From the NCBI RefSeq assembly GCF_001640025.1, contig NC_031674.1:1984001-2048000 (forward strand): DNA of 64,000 nucleotides, read 5' to 3'. The position numbers and the translations under genes were made by a program. Origin of the DNA: Sugiyamaella lignohabitans (taxonomy: Eukaryota; Ascomycota; Dipodascomycetes; Dipodascales; Trichomonascaceae). Of this stretch, positions 21,414 to 30,799 are shown piece by piece. Below the pieces are notes generated by a model. It was not told where the DNA came from. It made no database searches and was given only the letters and a program-made list of their open reading frames with translations. The stretch's first letter is position 1, and each line of letters begins with the position of its first letter.

Positions 21414-22484
21414 ATGCCATTCGGACAGCTCGTTTTGGGTCCACCAGGATCGGGGAAATCCACTTATTGCCATGGAATGTACCAGTTTCTGTGTGCCATT
21501 GGCCGAAAGCCGTCAGTAGTCAATCTGGATCCTGCTAACGACAAAACCGTCTATCCATGTTCTCTGGATATAAGGGATTTCATAAGACTAGAAGATATCA
21601 TGGAGAGTGAGAGTTTGGGTCCAAATGGAGGTTTGATGTATGCATTAGAGGAGATGGAGAACTCATTGGATGAGTTTGTTAATCAAGTCAAGTCCATTGG
21701 TGATAGAGAGTACGTGATATTCGACTGTCCTGGTCAGGTGGAACTGTATACGCACCACAATGCTATGAAGACCATTTTCAAAACATTAGAGAAACAACTG
21801 GATTTTCGGCTGGTAGTCGTCCATCTTGTTGACTCGTACTATATCACCTCGCCAAGTCAGTATATTTCCATCTTGCTTCTTTCATTGCGAAGTATGTTAC
21901 AGATCGATCTACCTCATATTAATGTGCTGAGTAAGATTGATCTTATCAAGAACTACGGTGAGCTGCCGTTTAATCTTGATTACTACACTGAAGTACAGGA
22001 TTTGTCGTATATGTTCCCGTTAGTGGAGAAAGAGAGTCCGTCGTTATTGGGCCAGAAGTACGCTAAACTTACTGAGGCCATTGCAGACGTGGTGGAAGAT
22101 TTCGGTTTAGTAGCATTTGAAGTGTTGGCTGTCGAGGATAAGCAATCCATGATATCTCTACTGTCAGTTATCGACAAGGCTACAGGCTACCTATTCGGAT
22201 CCACTGAGATTGGTGGAGACGCTGTATGGGTCGAAGCTACGAGGCAAGGTGGATACTTGTCAGCAGCAGTCGATATTCAGGAGAGATGGATCGATTATAA
22301 AGACGAGTATGAAAAAGCTGCTGGCAAACACGACCACGACGGCGAGTTCCAAGACAGCGAGGGGTACGGGCCAGACGCTGCTGATGCTGCTGATGCTGAT
22401 ACCAGTCAGACCAACGAAGAAAGAGAGTGGCAAGAGGCCATGGAGCAGTGGGAGAGAGAGCACGGAAAGAAGGCCACTAAGTAG
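21414..22484 (+). CDS. GPN2: GPN-loop GTPase 2
   Basis: 356 residues from ATG 21414. G1 loop GPPGSGKS at 9-16, the diagnostic GPN loop at 69-71 (LGPNGG), DCPGQVELYTHH at 104-115 and the base-recognition motif SKID at 173-176. Full length for the family. GPN GTPases form dimers and are required for cytoplasmic assembly and nuclear import of RNA polymerase II and III. The acidic C-terminal tail (Asp/Ala-rich, then EEREWQEAMEQWEREHG) is also family-like. URI1, another RNA polymerase assembly factor, lies 1.2 kb downstream. Confidence 0.95.
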   Translation: MPFGQLVLGPPGSGKSTYCHGMYQFLCAIGRKPSVVNLDPANDKTVYPCSLDIRDFIRLEDIMESESLGPNGGLMYALEEMENSLDEFVNQVKSIGDREYVIFDCPGQVELYTHHNAMKTIFKTLEKQLDFRLVVVHLVDSYYITSPSQYISILLLSLRSMLQIDLPHINVLSKIDLIKNYGELPFNLDYYTEVQDLSYMFPLVEKESPSLLGQKYAKLTEAIADVVEDFGLVAFEVLAVEDKQSMISLLSVIDKATGYLFGSTEIGGDAVWVEATRQGGYLSAAVDIQERWIDYKDEYEKAAGKHDHDGEFQDSEGYGPDAADAADADTSQTNEEREWQEAMEQWEREHGKKATK

Positions 22485-22670
22485 AAACTAAAAGACTGTC
22501 TCAAAGGGAGAACTATAGAGAAACAGTGAAACTCAGGACCCTGTGGAAACGCTCGTGAAATGTATTTATAATCCAGTCAAGCCGTCACGAATTGTAGACG
22601 CACATAGCATCTTCGTAATTAAAATTTATTTATTTATTGATTCATTTAACTGCACACACACTCGAACTGA

Positions 22671-23257
22671 CTATGGACTAGCCTCAGCAGCATTCTTCAG
22701 AAAAGCCTCTGCCTCTGCAATCTTGGCATTGGCAGCTTTCACGTCTTCGTCAGAACCGCCCTTTTCCTAGAGACACAGTTAGCAGTGGTTTCAGGTGGTT
22801 TACCTCCGGCGGCTGGGGCTCCGCCCTAGACACCATTTCTCCTCTCGCTTCGCTCGAGTTGGGCAACGACGTCCTACATGCTCCTACGAATCAGGGGATG
22901 GTATGTGGGATAAACGGTGAGGACCTGGTCACCAGGAGTACTGGATTCAACGTATCATCATCCCTGAAGCGAGAATTTCATTTTAGGATAATTTTACTGC
23001 CAGATCACATTGAGACTTACGATAAACGACTTGAGCCCGTCAAGTGTGGTCTGGATGCGTTTGTTGAGGTCAGGCACCATTTGTTTCGTGTCCAGAAGAA
23101 CCTCCTTCATTTTTTTGATCTCATACTCGTCAGCTTCCTCGGCTTTCATCTTTGAAATGCGTTCCTCGTGCTCTTGGACTTCCTTCACGTAGAGAGTCTG
23201 CTCTTTCATGAGTCTCGAGAGAGCGTTGATCTTGATCTGGAGCTGAGAAGGTGCCAT
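22671..23257 (-). CDS. RBL2: Tubulin-binding cofactor A (Rbl2), 2 exons
   Basis: Exon 1 is 23257..23021 (79 codons, phase 0 end), exon 2 is 22766..22671; the 254-nt intron 23020..22767 has a GTAAGT donor, GCTAAC branch site and TAG acceptor. The product is 110 residues, essentially the usual cofactor A length. It starts MAPSQLQIKINALSRL, near identical in pattern to known family members, and is almost entirely helical, with DEYEIKKMKEVLLDTKQMVP in the middle and an Ala/Glu-rich last helix supplied by exon 2. Cofactor A binds beta-tubulin during folding and buffers free beta-tubulin. The intron contains a GC-rich repeat unit. An uninterrupted frame running upstream of 23257 through a simple repeat is not accepted as coding. 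Confidence 0.92.
22803..22864. repeat. GC-rich hairpin repeat, single unit inside the RBL2 intron (copy 8)
   Basis: CCTCCGGCGGCTGGGGCTCC, then CTCTCGCTTCGCTCGAG. Mutated at GCCCTAGACACC (normally GCCCCAGACCCC). Located near the acceptor end of the RBL2 intron. Confidence 0.88.
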
Positions 23258-23354
23258 TGTCGTTGTGGAGGTATTAATCTGTTTTGTGAGATGTTTTTTG
23301 CGTGTTTTTTCCTGGTCAGAACACAATTTTTCAAGATATAATGCGTTGACGTCG

Positions 23355-23518
23355 GACTGTTGAAGTTGATGATTGATGATAGATGTTGATGATCGATGTT
23401 GATGATTGAGGATTGAGGATTGATGTTGATGATCGATGTTGGTGATTGAGGATTGATGTTGGTGATCGATGTTGATGATTGAGGATGATGTAGATGATTG
23501 ATGTTGATGATTGACGAT
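23355..23518. repeat. Simple repeat of GATGTTGATGATT type
   Basis: Imperfect array of GATGATTGATGTTGATGATC-like units between the divergent starts of RBL2 and URI1. Translated, it gives spurious His/Gln/Ser or Ile/Asp runs in several frames. Confidence 0.85.
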
Positions 23519-23650
23519 GTTTACCATTACCCCTGGAGATCTTCGTGCAAATTGAACCCTAATATCGAGATTTTTCCAGACCCATCTTCCTCATGTAAGC
23601 CGAATTATTTGGTAAATTTACAATCTATACACAGCTTTAATTGCCGTGAG

Positions 23651-26308
23651 ATGACATCTTTAACAGTAAATTTCAATCACGGCATTGAGGTTATGCAGAC
23701 GAGATTTGCCTCGTTGCAAAAAAGATACTCGCAATACTTGGATTTAAGCTTAAAAATTAAAACTTCACCCGACAAGTTCACTGCACGAAGTAAAGATGGT
23801 TCACATATTACCGTTGAATTGGGGGATTCGTATTTTGCAGACCTGACTGTCCAGGAAACACTGGATTTTCTTGATCGGAGAATAGCTGTTATTGAAGATG
23901 ATATGAGAATCGAACTTGAACGGCTTGCACTGGCCCGAAAGGCTGTTAAAGATGTCGAGAGACTCGCAACTGGTACGGAACAGTCCGTTCTTGTCCAATC
24001 TATTAACACCGAAAAAAGTGGTAATTCTACTCCAGTGGCACGAAATACAGCAGAAGTCAAGACAAAAGAAGAGACTAAGAGCTCTCAAAGTCACGAGAAA
24101 CTCAGCAAATCAAAAGGTATTCTAAAGACCGATAATTCAGTCAAGCCGACAATTGCTACAACATCCACACACTCGTCTTCTTCATCTTCTTCTAGTGCTA
24201 AAGCTGCACCTGCGCCATCTATAACTTCATCTTCAACTCCTATTACACAAAATAAAAATGTCCCGCTGGCCCCTTCCACTGTTCAATCGGCCACGCCTGC
24301 ATCCAGCACCAGTTCCAACTCTAGCATCGCTTCAGCCGACTCCTCTGACCCCTACCAAATCGATGATTCCGAGTTTTTCACCTCGGAAGGATTGCCAATG
24401 ATGGACATTCGAGAAGAGCTCGACGAAGATGGAAATGTCATATCTTCTTCGGTTGAACCTCAAAACAAAAACCACGAGCTGAGAGCTTTTGCACAGGACC
24501 ATCTCTCTCGAATAATTCAACAACGGGAAGACGAGCTGAGCAGACTGACAGAGAAAGATAATATTACTAATGGAGACCGTATAGTTGAGCTAGATAACTC
24601 ATCACACGCTGCCTCTGCAGAAAAGCCTGTGTATGGTCCAGAGCGACCTCCAGCCAACACACCTAAGGTGTTTGGAACTATAGTCAAGAACTCTGGGTCA
24701 AGTAGTGGAAGTAGTACAAAGTCCAATTCCACTACTGCCAAGCTGAAAAAAGAAGAGGCTACTAAGATTGTAAAGCCCAAGACTGAAAGCATAGTTCAAG
24801 CGTCGACCTCAGATAGCAGTCCAGAAAAGAAGGCAAATGCCAGTCACGGCTCTGAACCTGAAGTTTTGAGTGAGTCTCAAGATACAAGAGAGATTGCTGA
24901 ACATGTAGATACTGCTGGGTCAGAGAACTCTAGTACAAATTTGATTCACCCGGAGCATATGTTGGAGTTAGAATTGATTGCTGATCAGCTCAATGATGAG
25001 GAAGACTACTCTGGCGATGAACAATATGAAGAAGATGAGGAGGGTGAAGAAGAAGAAGAAGATGATGATGATGATGAAGATGAAGATGAGTATGGCCGCA
25101 CACGAGGAAGTCTATTCCCATTTGCGAAACCCCCCGCTGAAGCTTCCGGACAGACCGATAAAAAGAAAGTTAACTTCTCTCCCAATCTTGAAATTAAGAC
25201 TTATAACATTGGAGAGAGAATAAACCAACCGGATAATGATGGCTGGGAAGATGAGGAAGAAGAGCCGGTCGCAAAAGAAAAAGTTTCAAGATTTAAAGCT
25301 GGACGCTCCAGTCTCAAAGGCAAGGGAAAGTTGAAGCTGACAAAAGGATATGAAGATGCAACAGTAATTTCGTCTAATGCGGTTCGTCCTGTGTCAGATG
25401 TTACTGAGAGACCTGTTTCTGATATTGTGGAAAGACCTGTTTCTGATATTGCGGAAAGACCAGTATCTGATATTGTGGAAAGACCTGTTTCTGATATTGT
25501 GGAAAGACCTGTTTCTCAGATTGTGGAAAGACCAGTTTCTGATATTGCGGAAAGACCAGTTTCTGATATTGCGGAAAGACCAGTATCTGATATTGTGGAA
25601 AGACCAGTTTCTGATATTGTGGAGAGACCAGTGTCTGATATTGTGGAAAGACCTGTGTCTCACATAGTAGAGCGACCTGTAGAACGTCCAGTAACCCAGG
25701 AAGTTAGCAAACCCAAGGTTAATATCGGGCCATCTGTAGCCAACCGTCGGATTTTCCAGCAACCAGTAATCAAGAGAGGCCCACAAAAGGCGGTTCCCAT
25801 GAATCCTAGGGCAGGACTTAGCCTACCGGAGGAGGAAGATGATACCCCAGAGACGAGTGGGTTGGCTACTACTCCCGCCAATAGACCGTTTCGTGATGAT
25901 ATTTACGATTTGGCGGCCGAACACTTTGACAAAGCACTTATCCCAGATGAGGACTTTTTGGCCTTGCATGACAGAGAGGGATTTGATGACGTTGATGACA
26001 GTGATGACAGCCAGGCAGAAGAAAACGTAGAGAGGCCAATTCTGTCTACTAGTGTATACGAGAGAGACCAAGACGAAAACGAAGCCGATGATGATTTGGA
26101 CGATGAAGACTATGATCAAAAAATATCAAGACGAGAGATTGCTGAAGAATACCAGCGTTTGAGACAGAAACTTATTGGCTCGTCTGGTGGCTTCAAGAAG
26201 ACCGATCAGGAGCAGATTTTTGAGCCTCTTAATGAAGACGGCACAGAAGTGAAGGTAAGCAGGTTCAAAGCTGCCCGACTGGCCAACCGCTACCTTCCCA
26301 CTGAGTAA
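23651..26308 (+). CDS. BUD27: URI1/Bud27 unconventional prefoldin
   Basis: 885 residues from ATG 23651; in-frame upstream codons run into a simple repeat and are not used. The first 115 residues are prefoldin-like: a coiled-coil helix, the beta-hairpin region with VELGDSYFADLTVQETLDFL, then a second helix (DRRIAVIEDDMRIELERLA). The rest is long and disordered, with Ser runs, an acidic block (EEEEEDDDDDEDEDE), the conserved DIREELDEDGN segment and VSRFKAGR / VSRFKAARLANR motifs typical of this family's C-terminus. A 12-unit octapeptide array (ERPVSDIV) lies at about residues 578-675. URI/Bud27 works with R2TP/prefoldin-like complexes in RNA polymerase assembly via Rpb5 and in translation initiation. 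Divergent from RBL2. Confidence 0.85.
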   Translation: MTSLTVNFNHGIEVMQTRFASLQKRYSQYLDLSLKIKTSPDKFTARSKDGSHITVELGDSYFADLTVQETLDFLDRRIAVIEDDMRIELERLALARKAVKDVERLATGTEQSVLVQSINTEKSGNSTPVARNTAEVKTKEETKSSQSHEKLSKSKGILKTDNSVKPTIATTSTHSSSSSSSSAKAAPAPSITSSSTPITQNKNVPLAPSTVQSATPASSTSSNSSIASADSSDPYQIDDSEFFTSEGLPMMDIREELDEDGNVISSSVEPQNKNHELRAFAQDHLSRIIQQREDELSRLTEKDNITNGDRIVELDNSSHAASAEKPVYGPERPPANTPKVFGTIVKNSGSSSGSSTKSNSTTAKLKKEEATKIVKPKTESIVQASTSDSSPEKKANASHGSEPEVLSESQDTREIAEHVDTAGSENSSTNLIHPEHMLELELIADQLNDEEDYSGDEQYEEDEEGEEEEEDDDDDEDEDEYGRTRGSLFPFAKPPAEASGQTDKKKVNFSPNLEIKTYNIGERINQPDNDGWEDEEEEPVAKEKVSRFKAGRSSLKGKGKLKLTKGYEDATVISSNAVRPVSDVTERPVSDIVERPVSDIAERPVSDIVERPVSDIVERPVSQIVERPVSDIAERPVSDIAERPVSDIVERPVSDIVERPVSDIVERPVSHIVERPVERPVTQEVSKPKVNIGPSVANRRIFQQPVIKRGPQKAVPMNPRAGLSLPEEEDDTPETSGLATTPANRPFRDDIYDLAAEHFDKALIPDEDFLALHDREGFDDVDDSDDSQAEENVERPILSTSVYERDQDENEADDDLDDEDYDQKISRREIAEEYQRLRQKLIGSSGGFKKTDQEQIFEPLNEDGTEVKVSRFKAARLANRYLPTE
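25383..25680 (+). repeat. 24-bp tandem array coding ERPVSDIV
   Basis: Twelve in-frame copies of an eight-residue unit (ERPVSDIV/A, with Q and H variants) followed by two shortened ERPV units. Copies differ mostly at synonymous or Ala/Val positions. Inside URI1/BUD27. Confidence 0.95.
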
Positions 26309-26487
26309 CCATACCTGCATTTTTATAGGGATTTGTAATGATAATTTAGCATTGACATGAAATTTAGAGGTATAAACAGCTCGCCTCAAAGCTGAGCGCT
26401 GGTGCCCATAACATCAAAACCATGCCTGAGAAATATGGATTCCAAGCAATTTTCAGATAAGATGCTGTGTGGTAAGTGTTTCGGAAC

Positions 26488-26537
26488 GACCGAAGCGAGA
26501 TACGGGGTGTGGGACAGAGCCCCAGCCGCCGAAGGCC
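26488..26537. repeat. Degenerate GC-rich repeat remnant (copy 9)
   Basis: CGAAGCGAGATACGGGGTGT then CAGAGCCCCAGCCGCCGAAGG: several substitutions but clearly the same family, single unit, between URI1 and the next gene. Confidence 0.75.
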
Positions 26538-26711
26538 AAGTCTCGTCCCCCTGAAATTTCCGAATGTGATCAATCATGCAGATCTGTCAGGGTTGATGAA
26601 TGCATGCAAGGGATCAGGATCTGATACAACCTTTCACTAGTGTTATATACACTTTCTGCTCTACGTGAACACTAAGTATCGCGTGGTTTTGGTAAGAAAC
26701 GATTCGGCGCC

Positions 26712-28328
26712 ATGCTTTCTCCTCAGCAGGTCCCTAAACTGGTTATTCCGGAGTTTGAGATGCTCACTCCAAAAACTTTTGGCGTGAGGGGAACGAAATA
26801 CAAGGGGTTCGATATTGATACTTTATTCCCGCCAGGTTCAAATTTTCAGTTTTTCAGTGGTCGTAGCCCTAGTACAATGTCACTACTCAAATTCAGTATA
26901 TTTCGTCGATTTCTTAATGCCATGTTATCCCTGATTGGTTGGTATAAAGAGCTCAGTCCGAGTGCTAAGGACTTCATTCATAACGGGCTCAGAGATTTGG
27001 GTGCTTTTGTTTACGATAGTCCTAGTTTGTCCAGTATTGGTACTTCCGATGGTACCAATATTACACCACGAAAATTTAGCGATAGTAATTTTGTGGGTCG
27101 CTTTTTCATGAGGGGCCGCCAAAGTCATGCTACCGGTGAGGCATCAGATCCGCGGATCCACCAGATAGATATGATCATACAGTCTCCTTCGGTTCAGCCA
27201 TCAACATGGAAGGGGTCTCCATGGGTTATAAATGTCATTCGGTCGGCCATTAAGAGTGTATTACGGTCTGTCTGGGGTGTACTGATTAACCGTCGGTACA
27301 CGTTCTTCTCTGGTAGAAGTAGAAAGCAGGCTACTATGGAGGAGGCTATCCAGACCGATTGGGACAACTGGTCCAAAGGAATCAATAAAGCAACAGTGTA
27401 TTTTCCAGTTCACGTTGCTACGTCGGTTGAGTATGAGATGCTGGTGATGCCGCCTCCACCTCCACGGCCGAGAAAACGCAGGCTTGCTAACGGCACAGTT
27501 CTGGAACCTCCAACCGAGGAATTAGAGGCACACCGCCAGATAGTTCAGAAATTCGAACAAGCAGAACGAGAGCATCATGAGCGGCAGTTGCATCTTTTGT
27601 GTGAAGAAGTTTCCGACTTTGTGGTTGGGAGCTCACTGACCAAGATTTGCAAGTTGACCGTATTTGAAAAGACAGGTAATCTGGCACAAAATATTGACCA
27701 ATTGTTGCAGAAGGTGAACGACAAGTTGCAAACTGTGAAATCTGCGTTCCCAAAAACGGTGCTTGTACATACTTTGAGTGAAGGTAGAACTGTCTCAAAG
27801 AGACTGGCAGTCCCAAAGTCGGAAGAGTCCCTTTCTAATATCGTGGCATCCACACTTTCTGAACCTGTTCAAGAGTCTAAACAAAAAGTAAACTTGAATC
27901 CCGGCATCTTAGATGTATACATAGTTCAGAAGCAAGCTGAATTGACCGACATTCTTGACGCTGCTAAGATGTTTGCAGAATCTGTTAAAACGGGCCATGC
28001 TAACTGCAAAGATGTGGGTGAAGTTCATGAGCAAATCAGCGACCTCCTCAGGAAACATTTAATTGGCACATCTACGAAAGTCGACGTCTATATCACCTCC
28101 GTCAACAGGCACAATTCACTTGGTTTCCCTACCTATGCTTTGAAGGGTGCAATAATTTAGTAAGTGCCTATAAAACACATGGGTTTATCGATCTAGACAG
28201 TCTCACATAACATACTCATGCTAACAGCTCACAGTCAAGACAGACGACATGGCGTCAACGTACAACGGCTTTTGGAAACCGCCATTACTGTCTTTAATGA
28301 GGACTACATCCAGCGGATGTTCCCCTGA
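26712..28328 (+). CDS. Possible Nus1-like cis-prenyltransferase subunit (2 exons)
   Basis: Exon 1 is 26712..28159 and exon 2 is 28235..28328, with a 75-nt intron (GTAAGT donor, GCTAAC branch site, CACAG acceptor). The join gives 513 residues. Hydrophobic/amphipathic stretches lie near residues 56-78 and 170-195. The C-terminal 250 residues loosely follow the cis-prenyltransferase fold of Nus1/NgBR: a stretch like 'CKLTVFEKTGNLAQNIDQLL' where Nus1 has its VYDxxG segment, then SLGFPTYALKGAIIY near the position of the family's 'L.G.P.W..R.TE.Y', and a final helix with VQRLLETAITVFNEDY. The terminal RxG motif is not present. Nus1 pairs with Rer2/Srt1 to make dehydrodolichyl diphosphate at the ER. 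This assignment is by eye and tentative; the gene model itself is well supported by the in-phase splice. Confidence 0.6.
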
Positions 28329-28481
28329 CAAACAAGACGGCGAAGTTATATTGTGAAATACTAGATTATATTATTCTGTAATGAATGGCTAATGCGATAT
28401 AACAAATAGGCTAGCGGCGAACTATCTACTATAATATTAACCATAGCAAATAACCTACCAGTTAAACGACCTACTAAATAT

Positions 28482-29000
28482 TTAGAGCTTGGCAAGAACA
28501 GCGTCGGCTCCGGATACACTGACATCAGCACCAGGCTCTTGCTCGTTGTAAACAACCTTGCCATCGTCGACAATGATGGCGTATCTGCTAGTACGAATGC
28601 CCAAGCCCTTGTCAGTCAAGTCGAGAGTTTGACCAATTGACTTGGAGAAAGCAGCATTACCATCAGAAGCAAAGATGATGTCGTTGTTCTTGACACCAAG
28701 AGCCTTACCCCAAGCAGATTGGACAAATGGATCATTGGCAGAAAGGACAATTACTTGGTCAACGCCCTTGGCCTTGAACTCGGCAAGCTTGGAGATGAAA
28801 GGAGGAATGTGGTTGGCAGTACAGGTAGGAGTAAAAGCACCGGGAACTGCGACAATTACAACCTTCTTACCAGCGAATTTCTTGTCAGTATCATAGGGAA
28901 TTGGGATACCGCAAGCAAGAACACCTTGTTGCTCCTCTTGGAAGGGAACATAGGCGAACTTAACGCCCTTGGGGAACTCGGAACCGGCAGAAAGAGACAT
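28482..29000 (-). CDS. AHP1: Ahp1-type (Prx5) peroxiredoxin
   Basis: 172 residues from ATG 29000. The peroxidatic Cys is at position 60 in PGAFTPTCTANHIP; a second Cys at position 30 (VLACGIP) matches the resolving-Cys location of yeast Ahp1. The remainder (SANDPFVQSAWGKAL, RTSRYAIIVDDGKV) is standard for this thiol peroxidase family, which reduces alkyl hydroperoxides using thioredoxin. No peroxisomal SKL-type ending (ends AKL, which is PTS1-like: a peroxisomal fraction is possible but unproven). An in-frame TTG upstream was not used because the ATG at 29000 gives the expected length. A TATA box lies about 140 bases upstream. Confidence 0.93.
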   Translation of the reverse strand: MSLSAGSEFPKGVKFAYVPFQEEQQGVLACGIPIPYDTDKKFAGKKVVIVAVPGAFTPTCTANHIPPFISKLAEFKAKGVDQVIVLSANDPFVQSAWGKALGVKNNDIIFASDGNAAFSKSIGQTLDLTDKGLGIRTSRYAIIVDDGKVVYNEQEPGADVSVSGADAVLAKL

Positions 29001-29139
29001 TGTTGATGATTTGTGTGGGAATTGAGTCTTGTAAGTATTCAAATAAGAAATTGCTATTGCAATTGAGGTTCTCTTGGTTTGTTTGTTGTTTGTTGAGTGA
29101 TGAAAAAACTACAAGTCAAACTGACGAGAACCCCACAGT

Positions 29140-29147
29140 ATATATAC
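29140..29147 (-). promoter_or_regulatory. TATA box candidate for AHP1
   Basis: TATATATA on either strand, 140 bases upstream of the AHP1 ATG, within GGGTATATATACTG on the minus strand. Confidence 0.55.
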
Positions 29148-29340
29148 CCTTCCATCTTGTTAGGGCTAGGAGGTTCTCGTTGCTCCGAAGTTCATTACGT
29201 GCTTTGTCAATATGCCCTAATCGCATTTATCCGACTACATCCAGCCGCGGGCGACCTTTGCGGTAGACGGATTCCACGTTCTAGAACCCGCTACCCTGCA
29301 TGAAACCCCCTGAGCTGGTGTAAGCTCGGCCGACGGTCGT

Positions 29341-29408
29341 GCCTCCGGCGGCTGGGGCTACGCCCCAGACCCCAGGGCTCCTCTCGCTTCGCTCGAGTCG
29401 GGCGTCGG
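29341..29408. repeat. GC-rich hairpin repeat, single unit (copy 10)
   Basis: GCCTCCGGCGGCTGGGGC, then CTCTCGCTTCGCTCGAG and TCGGGCGTCGG, an ending shared with copy 3. Upstream of AHP1. Confidence 0.9.
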
Positions 29409-30324
29409 CAGGAAGGGCTTTTGAATGAGTGGGTAACTTCCTAGAGTTTTGGAAGGGCACTGGTTTTTTAATTGAGGTTGGATGATGTGTCACTTTTTGA
29501 CGTTATTGGTTCGGAGATGTAAGATAATTTGACAGATTCTGGACCATTTGCATCTGGATTCGACGTTGCAATCTCATTTTACTAATTATTTACGTGACTC
29601 TGTTGACATACCATCGTATCTCATTGTTTCGATGCACGAGATTAGACATTAGCGCTGCAACCCCGCCGGCTATCTGTAACCGACTGTTCTGCAGGGGAGA
29701 TATCCAGGGTCTCGATCATGCAACGCTGGAAACTCACCCGCGGGTGACATAATACATGTCTAATCGAAGTCCCTGACTTAACGGAAGAGTGACATCAAGC
29801 ATAAAAGCTGGAGCTATTAATTCTCCGATCCGCTTACCTAATCGTTGGCTAATCACTTGCGAATCAAAGCGATTGTTCCAGATAACAGAAGCATTTCATG
29901 TTAAGTAATTGTTGCCAACAGTTAAATATATCGGTACATGGGACTTGACTGAGGACGACCGTTTCTCATTTTGAAGCTGGCCAGTGGTATACATCTCTAA
30001 TAGGCTCCGACGTCCGTTACTGTACTAGGAATGGGACTTGCTATAGTAGGTGAAGAGAGTTGAATTGAAGATGAGAGCTGTGTTATAATTTACAGAAATT
30101 GTAGAAATTTGGAACCCAAGAACAGGTATCTCGTATATTGACACTTGATAAGCATTCCACAGCTGTCATGCATGATAACGGTAAATGCGGCAGATCCGTT
30201 TGGACTCTGACATGGAACTTGTAAATGGACTTGGCGAAGAAAATACGGCTCTCTGGCGACCAATGCCATTCTCAAATCCCAAAGCCACTCTCCACTAAGT
30301 AATTGTCAGATTCTGTACGTAACT
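29409..30324. other. Non-coding spacer
   Basis: About 0.9 kb between two GC-rich repeats. Nothing recognisable. Confidence 0.45.
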
Positions 30325-30383
30325 ACTCGAGCGAAGCGAGAGTAGCAACAGGGGTCTGGGGCGGAGCCCCAGCCGCCGGAGGC
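30325..30383. repeat. GC-rich hairpin repeat, single unit (copy 11)
   Basis: CTCGAGCGAAGCGAGAG followed by GGGGTCTGGGGCGGAGCCCC and the terminal CCGCCGGAGGC, 45 bases upstream of the 5S rRNA gene. Confidence 0.9.
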
Positions 30384-30427
30384 ACCTGTCATTTCTAACC
30401 ACAGTACCTGTGCCAGTTGTGAGTACC

Positions 30428-30547
30428 AGCTACGGCCATATCTCGAGAAACGCAAGATTTCCCGTCCGATCAATCGTATTTAAGCCTCGAAGAGCCTTTA
30501 TCAGTAATGCCGTGGGAGACCAGGCGTGAACAAAAGGTGTTGTAGTT
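30428..30547 (+). rRNA. Dispersed 5S ribosomal RNA gene
   Basis: A 120-base stretch with the 5S landmarks in order: 5' stem AGCTAC followed by GGCCATATC, TTTCCCGTCCGATCAA, TTTAAGCCTCGAAGAGCC (box A region), CGTGGGAGACCAGGCGTGAA and AAGGTGTTGTAGTT (box C region). The 5' stem AGCTAC pairs with 3' GTAGTT. A T run follows at 30551. It stands alone, far from any rDNA, as in Yarrowia and other yeasts where 5S genes are scattered. It lies 250 bases upstream of LAA1 on the same strand. Confidence 0.9.
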
Positions 30548-30550
30548 CTC

Positions 30551-30555
30551 TTTTT
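30551..30555 (+). terminator. Pol III terminator of 5S rRNA
   Basis: TTTTT starting four bases past the mature 3' end. Confidence 0.75.
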
Positions 30556-30799
30556 GCCGTCCATTTGCTTTCTTTTTGAAGATGTTTGAGCTGTTATATA
30601 TTTATATACTGATTTAACATTGTCAGTATGAAGAAGAAGGCTCGAGATCGTATAAATAGTCGAATTTATGACGAAATAGGACATTACCCCTGAGAAGTGA
30701 GCCCTAACCCATGTGAAATTCAGGACTCGGTGACCAGTTGATCAAAACACCGGTTCATGATCCTGATAGTTTAGAGAGTTGAAAGTCGGAATTTGCGAA

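Noticed and set aside
23258..23527. N-terminal extension of RBL2 by about 90 codons
   Set aside because: The extension is a GATGTTGATGATT simple repeat translated as His/Gln/Ser runs; the ATG at 23257 gives the family start.
30430..30684. 84-codon minus-strand frame
   Set aside because: It overlaps the 5S rRNA gene in antisense and has no other support.
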